Source: Corynebacterium macginleyi (GTDB lineage Bacteria; Actinomycetota; Actinomycetes; Mycobacteriales; Mycobacteriaceae). Taken from it: 64,000 nucleotides of DNA. Below are positions 16,405-25,370 of this stretch, piece after piece. The position numbers and the translations under genes are program-made. A model generated the notes under the pieces. That model was not told the origin of the DNA. It worked only from the letters and a program-made list of their open reading frames with translations, and did not search any database. The stretch lies in the NCBI RefSeq assembly GCF_003688935.1, contig NZ_REGE01000002.1, positions 124,001-188,000 of the forward strand, written 5' to 3'. The stretch's first letter is position 1, and the number at the start of each line of letters is the position of its first letter.

Positions 16405-18299
16405 GCGGTGAGGTTATATACCCATTCAGTAATCGAAGCAGAAATGAGCTCTGGGCTTAGGCCGAATTCTTCCAAAACCTCACCGCGGGAACCGTGCTTG
16501 GGAAAATAACCGGGAACGCCAAGGCGACGCACTGGAGTGTCTACCTCTGCGGCACCGAGGGCCTCAGCAATCATCGATCCGATGCCGCCGCGTATGAGGC
16601 CATCTTCTACCGTTACGACGACATCATGATCTGCTGCCATCGCGATAACGGAGCTTGCAACTGGCACCACCCACCGCGGATCAATCACTGTGACGTTAAG
16701 CCCCCGCTTCTCCAACTCTTGTGCCGCCTTAATGCTGCGCGCAGACATTGCACCGATAGAGACGATGAGGACCGCAGGTGTCTCTTCACCCGCATCGGGC
16801 TCGCCGTAATAGAGGATATCGACGCCATCGGCAAGCGTATGCACGGCTTCCATATCGGGCAGCAAGTTTCCCTTGGGGAACCGGACCACTGAAGGCCCAG
16901 AATCGATATCCAGCGCCTCGTGGAAGAGTTCGCGCAGGCGCGCACCATCGCGTGGGGCGGCAACGTGCATTCCAGGAATAATGCTCATTAAGGACATATC
17001 CCAAATTCCGTTGTGAGAGGCGCCATCAGAGCCCGTTACGCCCGCGCGGTCCAGCACGATGGTCACCGGAAGCTTGAGAAGGGCAATATCCATAATAACT
17101 TGGTCCACGGCCCTGTTAAGGAACGTAGAATATACAGCTACCACGGGGTGCATCCCACCCAAAGCCAAACCAGAGGCAGAGGCCATCGCATGCTGCTCGG
17201 CGATTCCCACGTCAAAAAACCGGTCCGGGAATAGCTCTTGGAAGGGAGCCAGCCCTGTGGGACCAGCCATAGCGGCAGTAATCGCGACGATGTCTTCGCG
17301 CTTTTTTGCCGCTGCCACCAATTCTTCAGAAAATGCGGCCGTCCATCCCGGTTGCTTAGAGCCCTTAGCTATGCCGGTCACTGGATCGATAGCACCGGTC
17401 GAGTGCATCTGGTCCTTTGGTTCATTGACCGCTGGTGCAAACCCATGGCCCTTCTCCGTAACCACATGTACGATTATGGGGCCTTCATAATCGCGGGCAT
17501 ACGAAAGCGCGTGCACCAACCCATCGATATCGTGGCCGTTGATGGGGCCAATATATTTAATCCCCAGCTCTGGGAATATCTCCGTGGGCATAACGGTAGA
17601 CTTGACGCCTTCTTTCATGGCGTGGAGCGCATCAAAAGCGCGCTCTCCTACCCACCCCATAGATTTCAGGCGGCGCTTGCCTTGCTCCATGAGCTCGTCG
17701 TAACCATGCTGGGAACGAATCCGCCCCAGGTTTTCAGAAATGCCGCCGATTGTTGGCGAATAACTGCGACCGTTGTCATTAACCACAATGACCGCATTGC
17801 GTTTTTTATCTTCGGAGATGTTATTGAGTGCCTCCCAGCACATGCCACCGGTAAGAGCACCATCGCCGACAATACCAATAACGTTGCGATGGCCTTGCCC
17901 CCGAATCTTAAAGGCCTTAGATAGTCCATCCACCGTCGATAGCGAGGCGGAAGCGTGCGAGGATTCTGTCCAATCGTGCTCGGACTCGCTGCGATCCGTA
18001 TAACCGGAAAGGCCGCCCTTTTGGCGCAGGGTATCGAATTGGTCTGTACGCCCAGTGAGCATTTTGTGCACATAGGACTGGTGGGAGGTATCAAAGATAA
18101 TCGGCTCGCGCGGGGAATCAAAGACCCGGTGCAGGGCAATGGTCAATTCCACCACACCCAAATTGGGCCCCAAGTGCCCACCGGTCACCGATACCTTGTC
18201 GATGAGGCGCTGGCGAATATCCGCCGCAAGTTTCTCCAACTTATCTGCAGGCAGTGCCTTCAGGTCTTGCGGCGAGTTAATGGTATCCAAGATAGTCAT
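16401..18299 (-). CDS. dxs: 1-deoxy-D-xylulose-5-phosphate synthase
   Basis: First enzyme of the MEP isoprenoid pathway: thiamine-diphosphate-dependent condensation of pyruvate and glyceraldehyde 3-phosphate. The 632-residue protein has [14 protein letters not shown] at the N terminus, the ThDP motif GDGALTGG...NDN, and the transketolase C-terminal domain. The start at MTILDTIN (18299) matches related Dxs proteins and has GAAGG 8 nt upstream; a 24-residue extension to 18371 is open but not family-like. It supplies polyprenyl carriers used by the glycosyltransferases in this window. Confidence 0.96.
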   Translation of the reverse strand: MTILDTINSPQDLKALPADKLEKLAADIRQRLIDKVSVTGGHLGPNLGVVELTIALHRVFDSPREPIIFDTSHQSYVHKMLTGRTDQFDTLRQKGGLSGYTDRSESEHDWTESSHASASLSTVDGLSKAFKIRGQGHRNVIGIVGDGALTGGMCWEALNNISEDKKRNAVIVVNDNGRSYSPTIGGISENLGRIRSQHGYDELMEQGKRRLKSMGWVGERAFDALHAMKEGVKSTVMPTEIFPELGIKYIGPINGHDIDGLVHALSYARDYEGPIIVHVVTEKGHGFAPAVNEPKDQMHSTGAIDPVTGIAKGSKQPGWTAAFSEELVAAAKKREDIVAITAAMAGPTGLAPFQELFPDRFFDVGIAEQHAMASASGLALGGMHPVVAVYSTFLNRAVDQVIMDIALLKLPVTIVLDRAGVTGSDGASHNGIWDMSLMSIIPGMHVAAPRDGARLRELFHEALDIDSGPSVVRFPKGNLLPDMEAVHTLADGVDILYYGEPDAGEETPAVLIVSIGAMSARSIKAAQELEKRGLNVTVIDPRWVVPVASSVIAMAADHDVVVTVEDGLIRGGIGSMIAEALGAAEVDTPVRRLGVPGYFPKHGSRGEVLEEFGLSPELISASITEWVYNLTA

Positions 18300-18405
18300 G
18301 GAGCGGCCTTCAACTCCTTCTGTGCTTAGTTCTTCCTCTCTACCGTACCCGTGGTCCGTATTTTCTTTCATATCGGCTTATTAGTTCAGACGAGGCATTT
18401 TCACG

Positions 18406-19662
18406 TCAAACGGAATTCTGCTCCGATTTATCCGCCGCCTCATCTGGGGTAATAAGAGCGATTACCTCAAAATGATGGGTTCCGGGAAACGCATTGACCA
18501 GCGCCATATTCCCAGGCTTATACCCAGCGCTTTGCCATAGGCACAGATCTCGGGCAAAGGTCGCCGGATCACATCCCACGTGCACCACAGCCTGCGGCTT
18601 TGCCTCTGCCACGGCACGAATGACCTGCTCGCCTGCCCCGGTTCGCGGGGGATCGAGCACCACGGCACCTGGTTGGGGCAATTGCGCCGCAACCTGTTCT
18701 ACCTTGGCGGACTTCACTGCAATATCGATATCTCGCAACCCCGGCTGCATGGTCGCCGTTGCTGCGGGCGAATAGTCTACGGAAATGACTTTTCCACCGG
18801 TTGCTTCTGATAGCGCGGGTGCGAACAATCCCACCCCGCCATACAAATCCCAGGCGATATCGTGTTGGTAATCCCTGCCGCCCAGCCACTGCCTCGCCAC
18901 AGCGCTATAAAGCTCCGGTGCCGCCACATGCGCTTGCCAAAAAGCCGTGGCGGGGAAGGAAAATTCGCGACCATTAACGTTTTCGACCACGGTGCCAGAG
19001 CCCTCAATGACCTCGCGAATGGTTTCCACGCGCCTGCCTCGTGGTGCCTTACGGGTAGCCACCACATGTCGGTTTCCCGCGCCATCAAGAACCGCGACGA
19101 TTTCCGCCCCGGGGGTAAAACCCCGCGCGCCATCCCCCACCAAGCCATCGATAAGGCCGTCCGCCAATTGGGTACACCCTACCGATGTCACCAGTTCATT
19201 CGAGCGGTACTTGCGCAATCCGGCGCGGCCTTGCTTGTCAACGCCCAACCGAACCCTAGTCCGCCAGCCACGTACCGGCGCCAAGTCGTGTTGCTCAATG
19301 GTGAGGGACTCAAGCCCCTCTATGCCACTGCGGCGCAGCTGTTCGCGGAGGATCTCCATTTTGATGTCTGTTTCTTCCGTGGGATCCAATTCGGCGAAAT
19401 CACAACATCCCGTGCCCAGCTCCGCGGCGGGGCAACGACTAGGCACGCGCAGCCGCCCTGCAGTGACAATACTGTCGAGATCGCCCTTGATAAAAGACTT
19501 TTTCACCTTACTCGCGGTTGCGCGAACCGTGTCCCCGGGAAAAGCCCGGGGCACAAAAACCACGCGCCCGTCCGGTGCCTGACCTATGCCAAGTCCACCA
19601 TGCGCCATACGGTCAATGGTGAATTCCAAAGTGTCTCCGCGAGAAAGTGCGGACTCATTCAT
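18406..19662 (-). CDS. TRAM-domain 23S rRNA/tRNA uridine-5-methyltransferase (TrmA/RlmD family)
   Basis: 418 residues: an N-terminal TRAM RNA-binding domain (about 8-65), a cysteine-rich segment (RCPAAELGTGCC) that may bind an Fe-S cluster as in RumA, an SAM-binding Rossmann domain (DLYGGVGLF), the DPPRTGAG motif and VHVGCDPATFARDL, in which the Cys is the catalytic nucleophile. Makes m5U in RNA; which RNA cannot be told. Start at MNESALSRGD gives an 8-nt overlap with the DUF3159 gene. Equivalent in place to M. tuberculosis Rv2689c. Confidence 0.88.
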   Translation of the reverse strand: MNESALSRGDTLEFTIDRMAHGGLGIGQAPDGRVVFVPRAFPGDTVRATASKVKKSFIKGDLDSIVTAGRLRVPSRCPAAELGTGCCDFAELDPTEETDIKMEILREQLRRSGIEGLESLTIEQHDLAPVRGWRTRVRLGVDKQGRAGLRKYRSNELVTSVGCTQLADGLIDGLVGDGARGFTPGAEIVAVLDGAGNRHVVATRKAPRGRRVETIREVIEGSGTVVENVNGREFSFPATAFWQAHVAAPELYSAVARQWLGGRDYQHDIAWDLYGGVGLFAPALSEATGGKVISVDYSPAATATMQPGLRDIDIAVKSAKVEQVAAQLPQPGAVVLDPPRTGAGEQVIRAVAEAKPQAVVHVGCDPATFARDLCLWQSAGYKPGNMALVNAFPGTHHFEVIALITPDEAADKSEQNSV

Positions 19663-20365
19663 GTTCAGCCTCGAACTCTTGAGTACTGCGACCTGAATTT
19701 GTGGCACGCAAGGTTTCTTCTACCGCAGCATCCGCACGGCGCACCATCCACACGGTCAATGCGGTCACCAACAGCGTCAAAGGCCAGCCCATAACGATTC
19801 TGGTAATCCCCAATGCGGTAGTCTCCCCGGCGTCATAAATCGCTCGCTGGACGATAAACCGCGCTAAGAAAATTACGGCCCATCCGGCGGTTGCGATGGA
19901 ATATGCCCGCCGCGCGACCTTTACTTTCTTCCAAGCCATATCACCGCCGTTCACGCCCTTCCAGATGACGCCCACAGCCGGCCACCGGAAAAGAATAGAT
20001 AGCGCTGCGGCGATAAATAAGGCCAGCGACATCCAAATACCATATAAAAAGTAGCCTTTAGCATCCCCGGTAAACCAGGCAATGGCGGCGCAAATGGCCA
20101 CGCCGATAAGGCCAGATATGGCCGGCTGAATCGTTTGTTTACGCACGATGCGCCACATGGCGATCACTACCGCGACGCCCAGCGCAGAGATGAGTGCCGG
20201 GGTTAGTCCATAGAGGCTATTAACTGGAATAAGGACGACGATGGGCAACGTAGCCGAAACGAGTCCGGGAAGGCCTCCCATTTGTTCCAACAGAGTTGGC
20301 TCATTATCGCGGTTCGGGTCATCGCCTAGCTGAGGAGCCTGTGGCTCTGGCAAAGAGTTACTCAC
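19655..20365 (-). CDS. DUF3159 membrane protein
   Basis: 236 residues with five or six membrane segments, beginning at about residue 35 (LVSATLPIVVLIPV), of the actinobacterial DUF3159 family, which has unknown function. GTG start (VSNSLPEP) 17 nt after DUF3710. It lies between DUF3710 and the methyltransferase in one minus-strand unit. The terminal 20 residues are polar. Confidence 0.82.
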   Translation of the reverse strand: MSNSLPEPQAPQLGDDPNRDNEPTLLEQMGGLPGLVSATLPIVVLIPVNSLYGLTPALISALGVAVVIAMWRIVRKQTIQPAISGLIGVAICAAIAWFTGDAKGYFLYGIWMSLALFIAAALSILFRWPAVGVIWKGVNGGDMAWKKVKVARRAYSIATAGWAVIFLARFIVQRAIYDAGETTALGITRIVMGWPLTLLVTALTVWMVRRADAAVEETLRATNSGRSTQEFEAEHE

Positions 20366-20382
20366 GTAGCGTTCTACTTTAC

Positions 20383-21372
20383 TTATTTATCGGTGTTTGG
20401 GTTGTTATCGGTGTTTGGGTTAGAACCCTTGTCTTGGTCATGTGCAAGAGATTCATTGTCCCTTGGGTGTGGCTGCGCGCCCACATCGCGAAGTTGTCTT
20501 TCCGCCTCCGCTACAGCGGAGGGATCAGGTCCGCCTGCCCCGTTCTCTGGGTGGCTCTGAGCCGACTGACCTAGGGAATTTGCGTCAGTTTGTTCCTGCT
20601 GACGCGTTTCCATGGCCTGTTTAACCTGCTCCACCAGCTGCTTTGGCATGATGACAGACAGTGCATTGCCCGCCAAAATAGGATCCTCACCACGGTAGAC
20701 AAAGGTACGCGATGCTACATCGCGCGCGATCTGCGTCAGGTTTTCTTCAAGGCCGGTAGGTGCTGCGAGAGTTAAGCGCAGCATCCACCGCGGGCCTTCG
20801 GCACCTATCACGCGGAGCTGACCATTGTCATTTTGGCCGACGATTTCCACCCCCCAGGGGCCTTGCTCTGTGGTGACGCTTAGCCCATCGCGGCTCATGC
20901 CTTCCTTGATCTCCTCCACGGATTCTGCCCACTGCCCTGGCTTGCGCGGCGCCGCGAAGGCAACAGGAGTAATCCGGCCCGCCTTGGTCACAATATGCAA
21001 CATCTTCGGACCTTGTTCACCCATTTCCACTTGGACCTGGGAGTCCTTAGGAAGCGGTATACGCATCGAGCCAAGATCAAGGATCCCTATGGAAGAATCA
21101 GAAAAATCAAAGGTGTCAATATTGACAGAATCCCCATCGAAGGGGCCGGTTTCGCCGTTCACGGCATCGTGGGCAAACTCCGTTGACACCTGCCCCGATG
21201 CTGCGTCGGCATCGGCTGCAGTATCTTTTGCGGATGCAAAGGAACTTGAATCGGCAGAAGCCGCTCCTGTGGCATCGACAGCAGGCTCTGGCTGCTGAAA
21301 CTGCCGTGAGTTCTCTGGCTCTTCCTTTCGGTGGTCATCGTTTTTCTTTTTTCCAAATGGCCAAATACCCAT
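20383..21372 (-). CDS. DUF3710 protein
   Basis: 329 residues. Only the central part (about 85-260, including a GSMRIPLP strand and the MSRDGLSV and EGPRWMLRLTLAA segments) is conserved as DUF3710; the first 80 residues are acidic/Ala-rich and the last 70 are Gln/Asn/Asp-rich, ending in two NTDNNPNTDK-like repeats. The basic MGIWPFGKKK start is typical. Function unknown. It follows dut by 14 nt and probably shares its transcript. Confidence 0.82.
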   Translation of the reverse strand: MGIWPFGKKKNDDHRKEEPENSRQFQQPEPAVDATGAASADSSSFASAKDTAADADAASGQVSTEFAHDAVNGETGPFDGDSVNIDTFDFSDSSIGILDLGSMRIPLPKDSQVQVEMGEQGPKMLHIVTKAGRITPVAFAAPRKPGQWAESVEEIKEGMSRDGLSVTTEQGPWGVEIVGQNDNGQLRVIGAEGPRWMLRLTLAAPTGLEENLTQIARDVASRTFVYRGEDPILAGNALSVIMPKQLVEQVKQAMETRQQEQTDANSLGQSAQSHPENGAGGPDPSAVAEAERQLRDVGAQPHPRDNESLAHDQDKGSNPNTDNNPNTDK

Positions 21373-21386
21373 GCATTTAATCCTTT

Positions 21387-21860
21387 CTATACCCCGGTGG
21401 ATCCGTAGCCGCCGGTGCCGCGGTCGGTCGCATCTAAATCTTCTACTTCGCTAAAATTCACTAGTTCTACACGCTGTACCACGAGTTGAGCGATGCGCAT
21501 GCCCCGCTCGATCTCGATCGGGGTGTGGGGATCGTGGTTAACCAGGCAGACCTTAATCTCCCCGCGGTAGTGAGCATCCACGGTACCCGGCGTATTGACA
21601 ATAGACAGCCCATGTTGAGCTGCCAATCCGGACCGCGGATGAATTAATCCCACGGTGCCCAGCGGCAAAGCCATGGCGATACCGGTGCCGACGAGGGCAC
21701 GTTCGCCAGGTTGGAGAGTAAGCGTCTCTGCGGCGTAGAGATCGGCGCCGGCGTCACCTCGATGCGCCCGAAATGGCATCGGAAGCCCTTTATCGAGGCG
21801 CTTTATTTTGACGTCTCCTACTGGCGTCAGTTCCTGTGGTAGCGAATTCGAATCAGTCAC
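21387..21860 (-). CDS. dut: deoxyuridine 5'-triphosphate nucleotidohydrolase
   Basis: Hydrolyses dUTP to dUMP, limiting uracil in DNA and feeding dTMP synthesis. 157 residues with all five trimeric dUTPase motifs: [34 protein letters not shown] and the C-terminal [13 protein letters not shown] start at 21860, preceded by TAGGAT 7 nt away and no ribosome binding site, so probably leaderless. First gene of dut-DUF3710-DUF3159-methyltransferase. Confidence 0.96.
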   Translation of the reverse strand: MTDSNSLPQELTPVGDVKIKRLDKGLPMPFRAHRGDAGADLYAAETLTLQPGERALVGTGIAMALPLGTVGLIHPRSGLAAQHGLSIVNTPGTVDAHYRGEIKVCLVNHDPHTPIEIERGMRIAQLVVQRVELVNFSEVEDLDATDRGTGGYGSTGV

Positions 21861-21924
21861 TTAGCCCATCCTACCTGCCCCAGCCGGTTCATTCTGCACC
21901 TGGAGTGGACTAGAATGCTTAGGC
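21861..21924. promoter_or_regulatory. divergent leaderless promoters of dut and the DUF3093 gene
   Basis: Minus strand TAGGAT (21868-21873) lies 7 nt before the dut GTG; plus strand TAGAAT (21911-21916) lies 8 nt before the DUF3093 GTG. Neither gene has a Shine-Dalgarno sequence. Confidence 0.6.
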
Positions 21925-22425
21925 GTGACTGATTTTTCTGCTCCCCCACCCGCTGCCCCAAAAGTGCTATATCGCGAACGCCAATGGGTCCCGTGGTACT
22001 TCTGGATTTTTGCAGCAATCGTAGTGGCCTTAACCTCAGCTACGGCCGGACTCAACCGCTCTGTGTGGTGGACGGTTATTCCCGCAGTCCTGCTTACAGC
22101 TACCGCCATCTGGGTGCTCATCACGTGGTCTGGGACCGTCGTTCAGGTAGAACAAGATGAAGATGGCACGCGGTGGTTGCTCGTCAAGGATGCGCAGTTG
22201 CCAGATGAAGTAGTCTCTCGGTCAATTACCGTTCCAAAATCCGCGCGCCATAAAGCGCTGGGCCCGCAATTCGATCCGGCCGCATTCCTAGTCTCTCACG
22301 CCTGGATTGACGGGCACGCCATGATGGTCCTCAATGATCCTGAGGATGACACCCCGTATTGGCTCGTTGCCTCGAAAGATCCAGACCAACTGCTACGCGC
22401 CTTTTTGCCGGAGCAGCAGGCATAG
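21925..22425 (+). CDS. DUF3093 membrane protein
   Basis: 166 residues. Two membrane segments near the N terminus (about 21-40 and 48-67) after VLYRERQWVPWYFW, then a cytosolic domain with the conserved PDEVVSRSITVP and YWLVASKDPDQL segments of the actinobacterial DUF3093 family. Function unknown. Divergent from dut, the same arrangement as in mycobacteria (Rv2697c/Rv2698). Confidence 0.85.
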   Translation: MTDFSAPPPAAPKVLYRERQWVPWYFWIFAAIVVALTSATAGLNRSVWWTVIPAVLLTATAIWVLITWSGTVVQVEQDEDGTRWLLVKDAQLPDEVVSRSITVPKSARHKALGPQFDPAAFLVSHAWIDGHAMMVLNDPEDDTPYWLVASKDPDQLLRAFLPEQQA

Positions 22426-22470
22426 GTTCCTCGGATTCTAAGGGTCACCGCTATTTAGCAAGTATCTCCT

Positions 22471-22518
22471 GAGCTTGCCGTTGGTCTTTTCGGTGCTACT
22501 CCGTCCCCCGGCAAGCTC
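22471..22518. repeat. 10-bp perfect inverted repeat with 28-nt spacer
   Basis: GAGCTTGCCG (22471-22480) and CGGCAAGCTC (22509-22518) between the DUF3093 stop and the next gene. No T tract follows on either strand, so it is not a standard terminator. Confidence 0.6.
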
Positions 22519-22605
22519 ATAAGGCAGAAATTGTGGAGACTTTCGGTCGATCGTTACGCGGGTTCTTGTGCTGTCAGTGAAAAGTCAAACCAAAAGGATA
22601 TCAAA

Positions 22606-22938
22606 ATGGGTTTCGGAGGAGCTCTACGCAGAACTAAGAAAAATGGAAAACCCTGGATACCTCCGTGGTGGTTTTCCTTGGTATTACTGCCACTGATGGT
22701 GATCGCTGAATTCTACATAAGCCAGGTAACTGGGTGGCGTGGAATGTCCTCGTCAAACATGGAGGGGGTTTCCTGGAGCGAAGTGACCTCTGACGGCATC
22801 TTCGTTCATGTAGTGGGGTACATGGCCTTTTACTTTGTTCTGGTATTGCCCATCTTCCTGGTTCGTAGGTATCTATGGGAGAAACGGCGAAGGCAAGGGG
22901 CCGCACCGGATACGGAGAACAAAGATGGACAATCTTAG
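22606..22938 (+). CDS. small two-segment membrane protein, unknown
   Basis: 110 residues from an ATG with AAAGGA 9 nt upstream. A basic start (RRTKKNGKPWIPPWW) leads into two membrane segments (about 25-42 and 66-88) separated by a Ser/Glu-rich loop, with a basic-then-acidic tail. I recognise no family. It sits between DUF3093 and DUF4193 genes that are normally closer together, so it may be a lineage-specific insertion. Codon use is less GC-biased than its neighbours. The frame upstream to 22531 is open but lacks a ribosome binding site. Confidence 0.6.
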   Translation: MGFGGALRRTKKNGKPWIPPWWFSLVLLPLMVIAEFYISQVTGWRGMSSSNMEGVSWSEVTSDGIFVHVVGYMAFYFVLVLPIFLVRRYLWEKRRRQGAAPDTENKDGQS

Positions 22939-23126
22939 ATAGAAATTGATGGCTGAGGGCTTGAACTTAGAAAATAGACACCCCAAGGAGTTAGATCCCG
23001 CGCGCATTGGCTGTCTGCTAGCCAGGGAAAACCTCAAACCCCGCCGCGTTTACTGTGGAAACTGCGACGGGGTGAATCTTTTCTCAGGCTGTGCGCAACA
23101 ACGCCTAGCGAGGTTAGCACTGGCTT

Positions 23127-23417
23127 TTAGGCACAATCCTTACAGACGGCCATGCCATCTTCTTCGTGCGAATAACGCTTATTGGACTGGACCAAAAAGC
23201 AGGACCCGCAGGTAAATTCGTCTTCCTGGCGCGGAACTACTTGGACGTTGAGCTCTTCACCGGTGAGGTCAACTGATGGCGGTTGGAATGCCTCAACGAT
23301 TTCACCATCGTCATCCATACCATTGCTCTCGGAGTCAGCTGCTTTCAATCCCTCGAGAGAGTCGGTTTCAAGTTCGTCTTCTGCGCCGCGGCGCGGTGCG
23401 TCATAATCGGTGGCCAT
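23127..23417 (-). CDS. DUF4193 zinc-ribbon protein
   Basis: 96 residues: a basic start (MATDYDAPRR), an acidic middle, the conserved PRQEDEFTCGSCFLVQSNKR segment and a terminal CKDC. The two CxxC pairs look like a zinc ribbon. DUF4193 is an actinobacterial family with no assigned role that regularly sits between DUF3093 and suhB. On the minus strand a GC-rich stem at 23039-23072 followed by TTTG may end its transcript. Confidence 0.88.
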   Translation of the reverse strand: MATDYDAPRRGAEDELETDSLEGLKAADSESNGMDDDGEIVEAFQPPSVDLTGEELNVQVVPRQEDEFTCGSCFLVQSNKRYSHEEDGMAVCKDCA

Positions 23418-23528
23418 ACTGCACGCCCCTATTAGTCGAGTTTCTTTAGGAATAGTTTTTTATCGATCGCGCATAGTAAAGGACAAACACCGATATGTCA
23501 TCCCGCCATTGGAAAATTCTTACTTCAG

Positions 23529-24380
23529 TCACCCCCGCATCGCTTCCTTAGCGCCATGTTCTGCCAAAAGGTCCTCAAATGCGGGTGCCAACTTTACCCC
23601 CGCCGCCCATGTTAATTCCCCATCAGCAGAACCCTTGTCCAACCCTGGGTGATGTACTTCAGCTCCGGCCTCGCGGGCAATGAGAGCACCAGCGGCAAAA
23701 TCCCAGGCGTTAATGCCGTGCTCGAAATAAGCATCTACACTACCCTCCGCGACGCGGCACAAATCAAGGGCTGCTGCGCCGATACGGCGGATATCGCGTA
23801 CCTGCGGCAACAACCTAACCAGTAGCTCTGCCTGTTGCTTGCGCCGATGTGCGCCGTAACCGAATCCCGTCGCTACCAAAGAAAGCGCGGGATCATCTTG
23901 CTCACCGCACCGTATGGAGGACCGCGTACCATCCGCAGTAATAACCGTGGCCCCCTCACCTGCCGCTGCGGAATACACCAGCCCCTGCGCCACGTTGGCC
24001 ACGGCTCCTGCTACGAGGTGGCCATCATATTCCGCGCCAATGGAGATAGCATAGTCCGGTATGCCGTAAAGGAAGTTGACGGTTCCGTCGATAGGGTCCA
24101 CGATCCACCTCACCCCGGTCGTCCCGTCGAAGCTTGCTCCCTCCTCCCCTAATAAGCCATCGCCCGGGCGGCTTTCTCTGATTGCGTGCGTAATAAATTC
24201 CTCGGTAGCAGTGTCGACTTCCGTAACTGGGTCAACGGCGCTTGATTTGGTCTGAGTATGTGCCGCAATGCCATCGCCTGCGACCAAGTCCGCGCGGCGC
24301 GTGCGAATGAGTGTTGCTGCACGCACAGCGATAGATTCCGCGAAATCTCGCAGCTGCAGAACATCTATGTCATGAACCAT
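23529..24380 (-). CDS. suhB: inositol-1-monophosphatase family protein
   Basis: 283 residues with the metal and substrate motifs of inositol monophosphatases: DPVTEVDTATEEFI, GEEGA, WIVDPIDGTVNF and, near the C terminus, NAWDFAAGALIAREAGA. It dephosphorylates inositol-1-phosphate or a related sugar phosphate (Mg2+-dependent). Supplying inositol would link it to the phosphatidylinositol genes at 1696-4402. Start taken at 24380 (MVHDIDVL), where a CACAAT box lies 7 nt upstream; 24389 and 24416 are in-frame alternatives, the last overlapping divergent ppgK. Confidence 0.9.
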   Translation of the reverse strand: MVHDIDVLQLRDFAESIAVRAATLIRTRRADLVAGDGIAAHTQTKSSAVDPVTEVDTATEEFITHAIRESRPGDGLLGEEGASFDGTTGVRWIVDPIDGTVNFLYGIPDYAISIGAEYDGHLVAGAVANVAQGLVYSAAAGEGATVITADGTRSSIRCGEQDDPALSLVATGFGYGAHRRKQQAELLVRLLPQVRDIRRIGAAALDLCRVAEGSVDAYFEHGINAWDFAAGALIAREAGAEVHHPGLDKGSADGELTWAAGVKLAPAFEDLLAEHGAKEAMRG

Positions 24381-24414
24381 GCTAACCATTGTGCCTTCTT
24401 CTACACTTGCGAGC
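24381..24414. promoter_or_regulatory. compact divergent promoter pair suhB/ppgK
   Basis: 34 bp between the chosen starts. TACACT (24402-24407, plus) is 7 nt before the ppgK ATG; CACAAT (minus, 24388-24393) is 7 nt before the suhB ATG. The -10 boxes are 8 bp apart, so the -35 regions would fall inside the opposite gene. Confidence 0.5.
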
Positions 24415-25173
24415 ATGACTACTCATACTGGCCACTCTTTTGGCATCGATATCGGCGGTTCCGGCATCAAGGGCGCAGAAGTCAACCTCAATAACGGGGA
24501 ATTCGTGGGTCCGCGGCTAAAGATCCCCACCCCGCGGCCATCCACACCGCATGAGGTAGCCACGGTGGTCGCCCAAATTGTGCGCGAGAGAGAATGGGAC
24601 CGGCCTGTCGGCATCACCTTGCCCTCTGTCGTGTCCAACCATACGGTCCACTCCGCTGCCAATATTTCATCCGAGTGGGTAGGTGTTGATACCACCGAGT
24701 TGTTTTCGCGGTATTTAGACGTTGATTTCGTGGTCTTAAATGATGCCGATGCCGCAGGCCTTGCGGAAGTAGCATATGGAAACGACTTGGCTAAAAGCGG
24801 AGCTGTCATCTTCTTAACGCTTGGAACCGGCATCGGATCGGCCTTCTTCCTCAACGGCCAACTCTTTCCCAATACTGAGCTTGGCCACCTGACCGTGGGG
24901 GCCGACGAAGCCGAGGCGATCGCATCCTCTGCCGCTAAAGAACGCGAAGGCCTGAAGTACAAGGAGTGGGCGATTCGGCTCAACCGCGTGCTAGAGGAAT
25001 ACGAGAAATTATTTAACCCCCAAGCTTTCCTCATTGGGGGTGGCATATCTCGCAAATTCCACAAATGGGGGCCCCACTTAACTATTGACACCCTCGTTAT
25101 GCCTGCACAACTGCAAAATCGCGCAGGTATTATCGGTGCTGCGATGGCGGTAGTAAAAGACCTAGAGCCATAA
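24415..25173 (+). CDS. ppgK: polyphosphate glucokinase
   Basis: Phosphorylates glucose with polyphosphate (and usually ATP). 252 residues with the ROK/ASKHA phosphate motif GIDIGGSGIKGAEV, the LTLGTGIGSAFF motif, and the C-terminal NPQAFLIGGGISRKFHKWG. Start at 24415 (MTTHTGHSFG) because the family begins there and a TACACT box lies 7 nt before it; the open frame continues 12 codons upstream into suhB. The gene order suhB-ppgK-sigA is conserved in Corynebacteriales. Confidence 0.95.
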   Translation: MTTHTGHSFGIDIGGSGIKGAEVNLNNGEFVGPRLKIPTPRPSTPHEVATVVAQIVREREWDRPVGITLPSVVSNHTVHSAANISSEWVGVDTTELFSRYLDVDFVVLNDADAAGLAEVAYGNDLAKSGAVIFLTLGTGIGSAFFLNGQLFPNTELGHLTVGADEAEAIASSAAKEREGLKYKEWAIRLNRVLEEYEKLFNPQAFLIGGGISRKFHKWGPHLTIDTLVMPAQLQNRAGIIGAAMAVVKDLEP

Positions 25174-25202
25174 AATCACAATTGCATTAACCCTAGCTAC
25201 CG

Positions 25203-25309
25203 GCATTATGTAAAAATCGCCTATACTGGGCGGTCGATCCAAAATTGCATGGCTCTCTGGCGTGTCCGACCTGCATAAGGCCTACACACGCTAGCATTAC
25301 ATAATGCTA
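25203..25309. promoter_or_regulatory. sigA upstream region: TATACT box, 8-bp dyad and 11-bp inverted repeat
   Basis: TATACT at 25222-25227 is a candidate -10. A perfect dyad TAGCATTA-CA-TAATGCTA spans 25292-25309, 61 nt before the sigA start. An 11-bp piece of it (TTACATAATGC, 25297-25307) is repeated in inverted orientation at 25203-25213 (GCATTATGTAA), one copy on each side of the -10 box. Confidence 0.6.
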
Positions 25310-25370
25310 TTGCCACCCTGTACGGGGGCGGTGAGCTATTTCCATCAAGTAGTAAGTCGAAAGGGCGTAC

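Noticed and set aside
18862..19794. 310-codon plus-strand frame opposite the TRAM methyltransferase
   Set aside because: Antisense to a well-supported enzyme, with no recognisable motif and spanning two real genes.
22946..23215. 89-codon plus-strand frame with several cysteines
   Set aside because: It overlaps the conserved DUF4193 gene on the other strand, has no ribosome binding site and no family resemblance; the cysteines come from a GC-rich stem.
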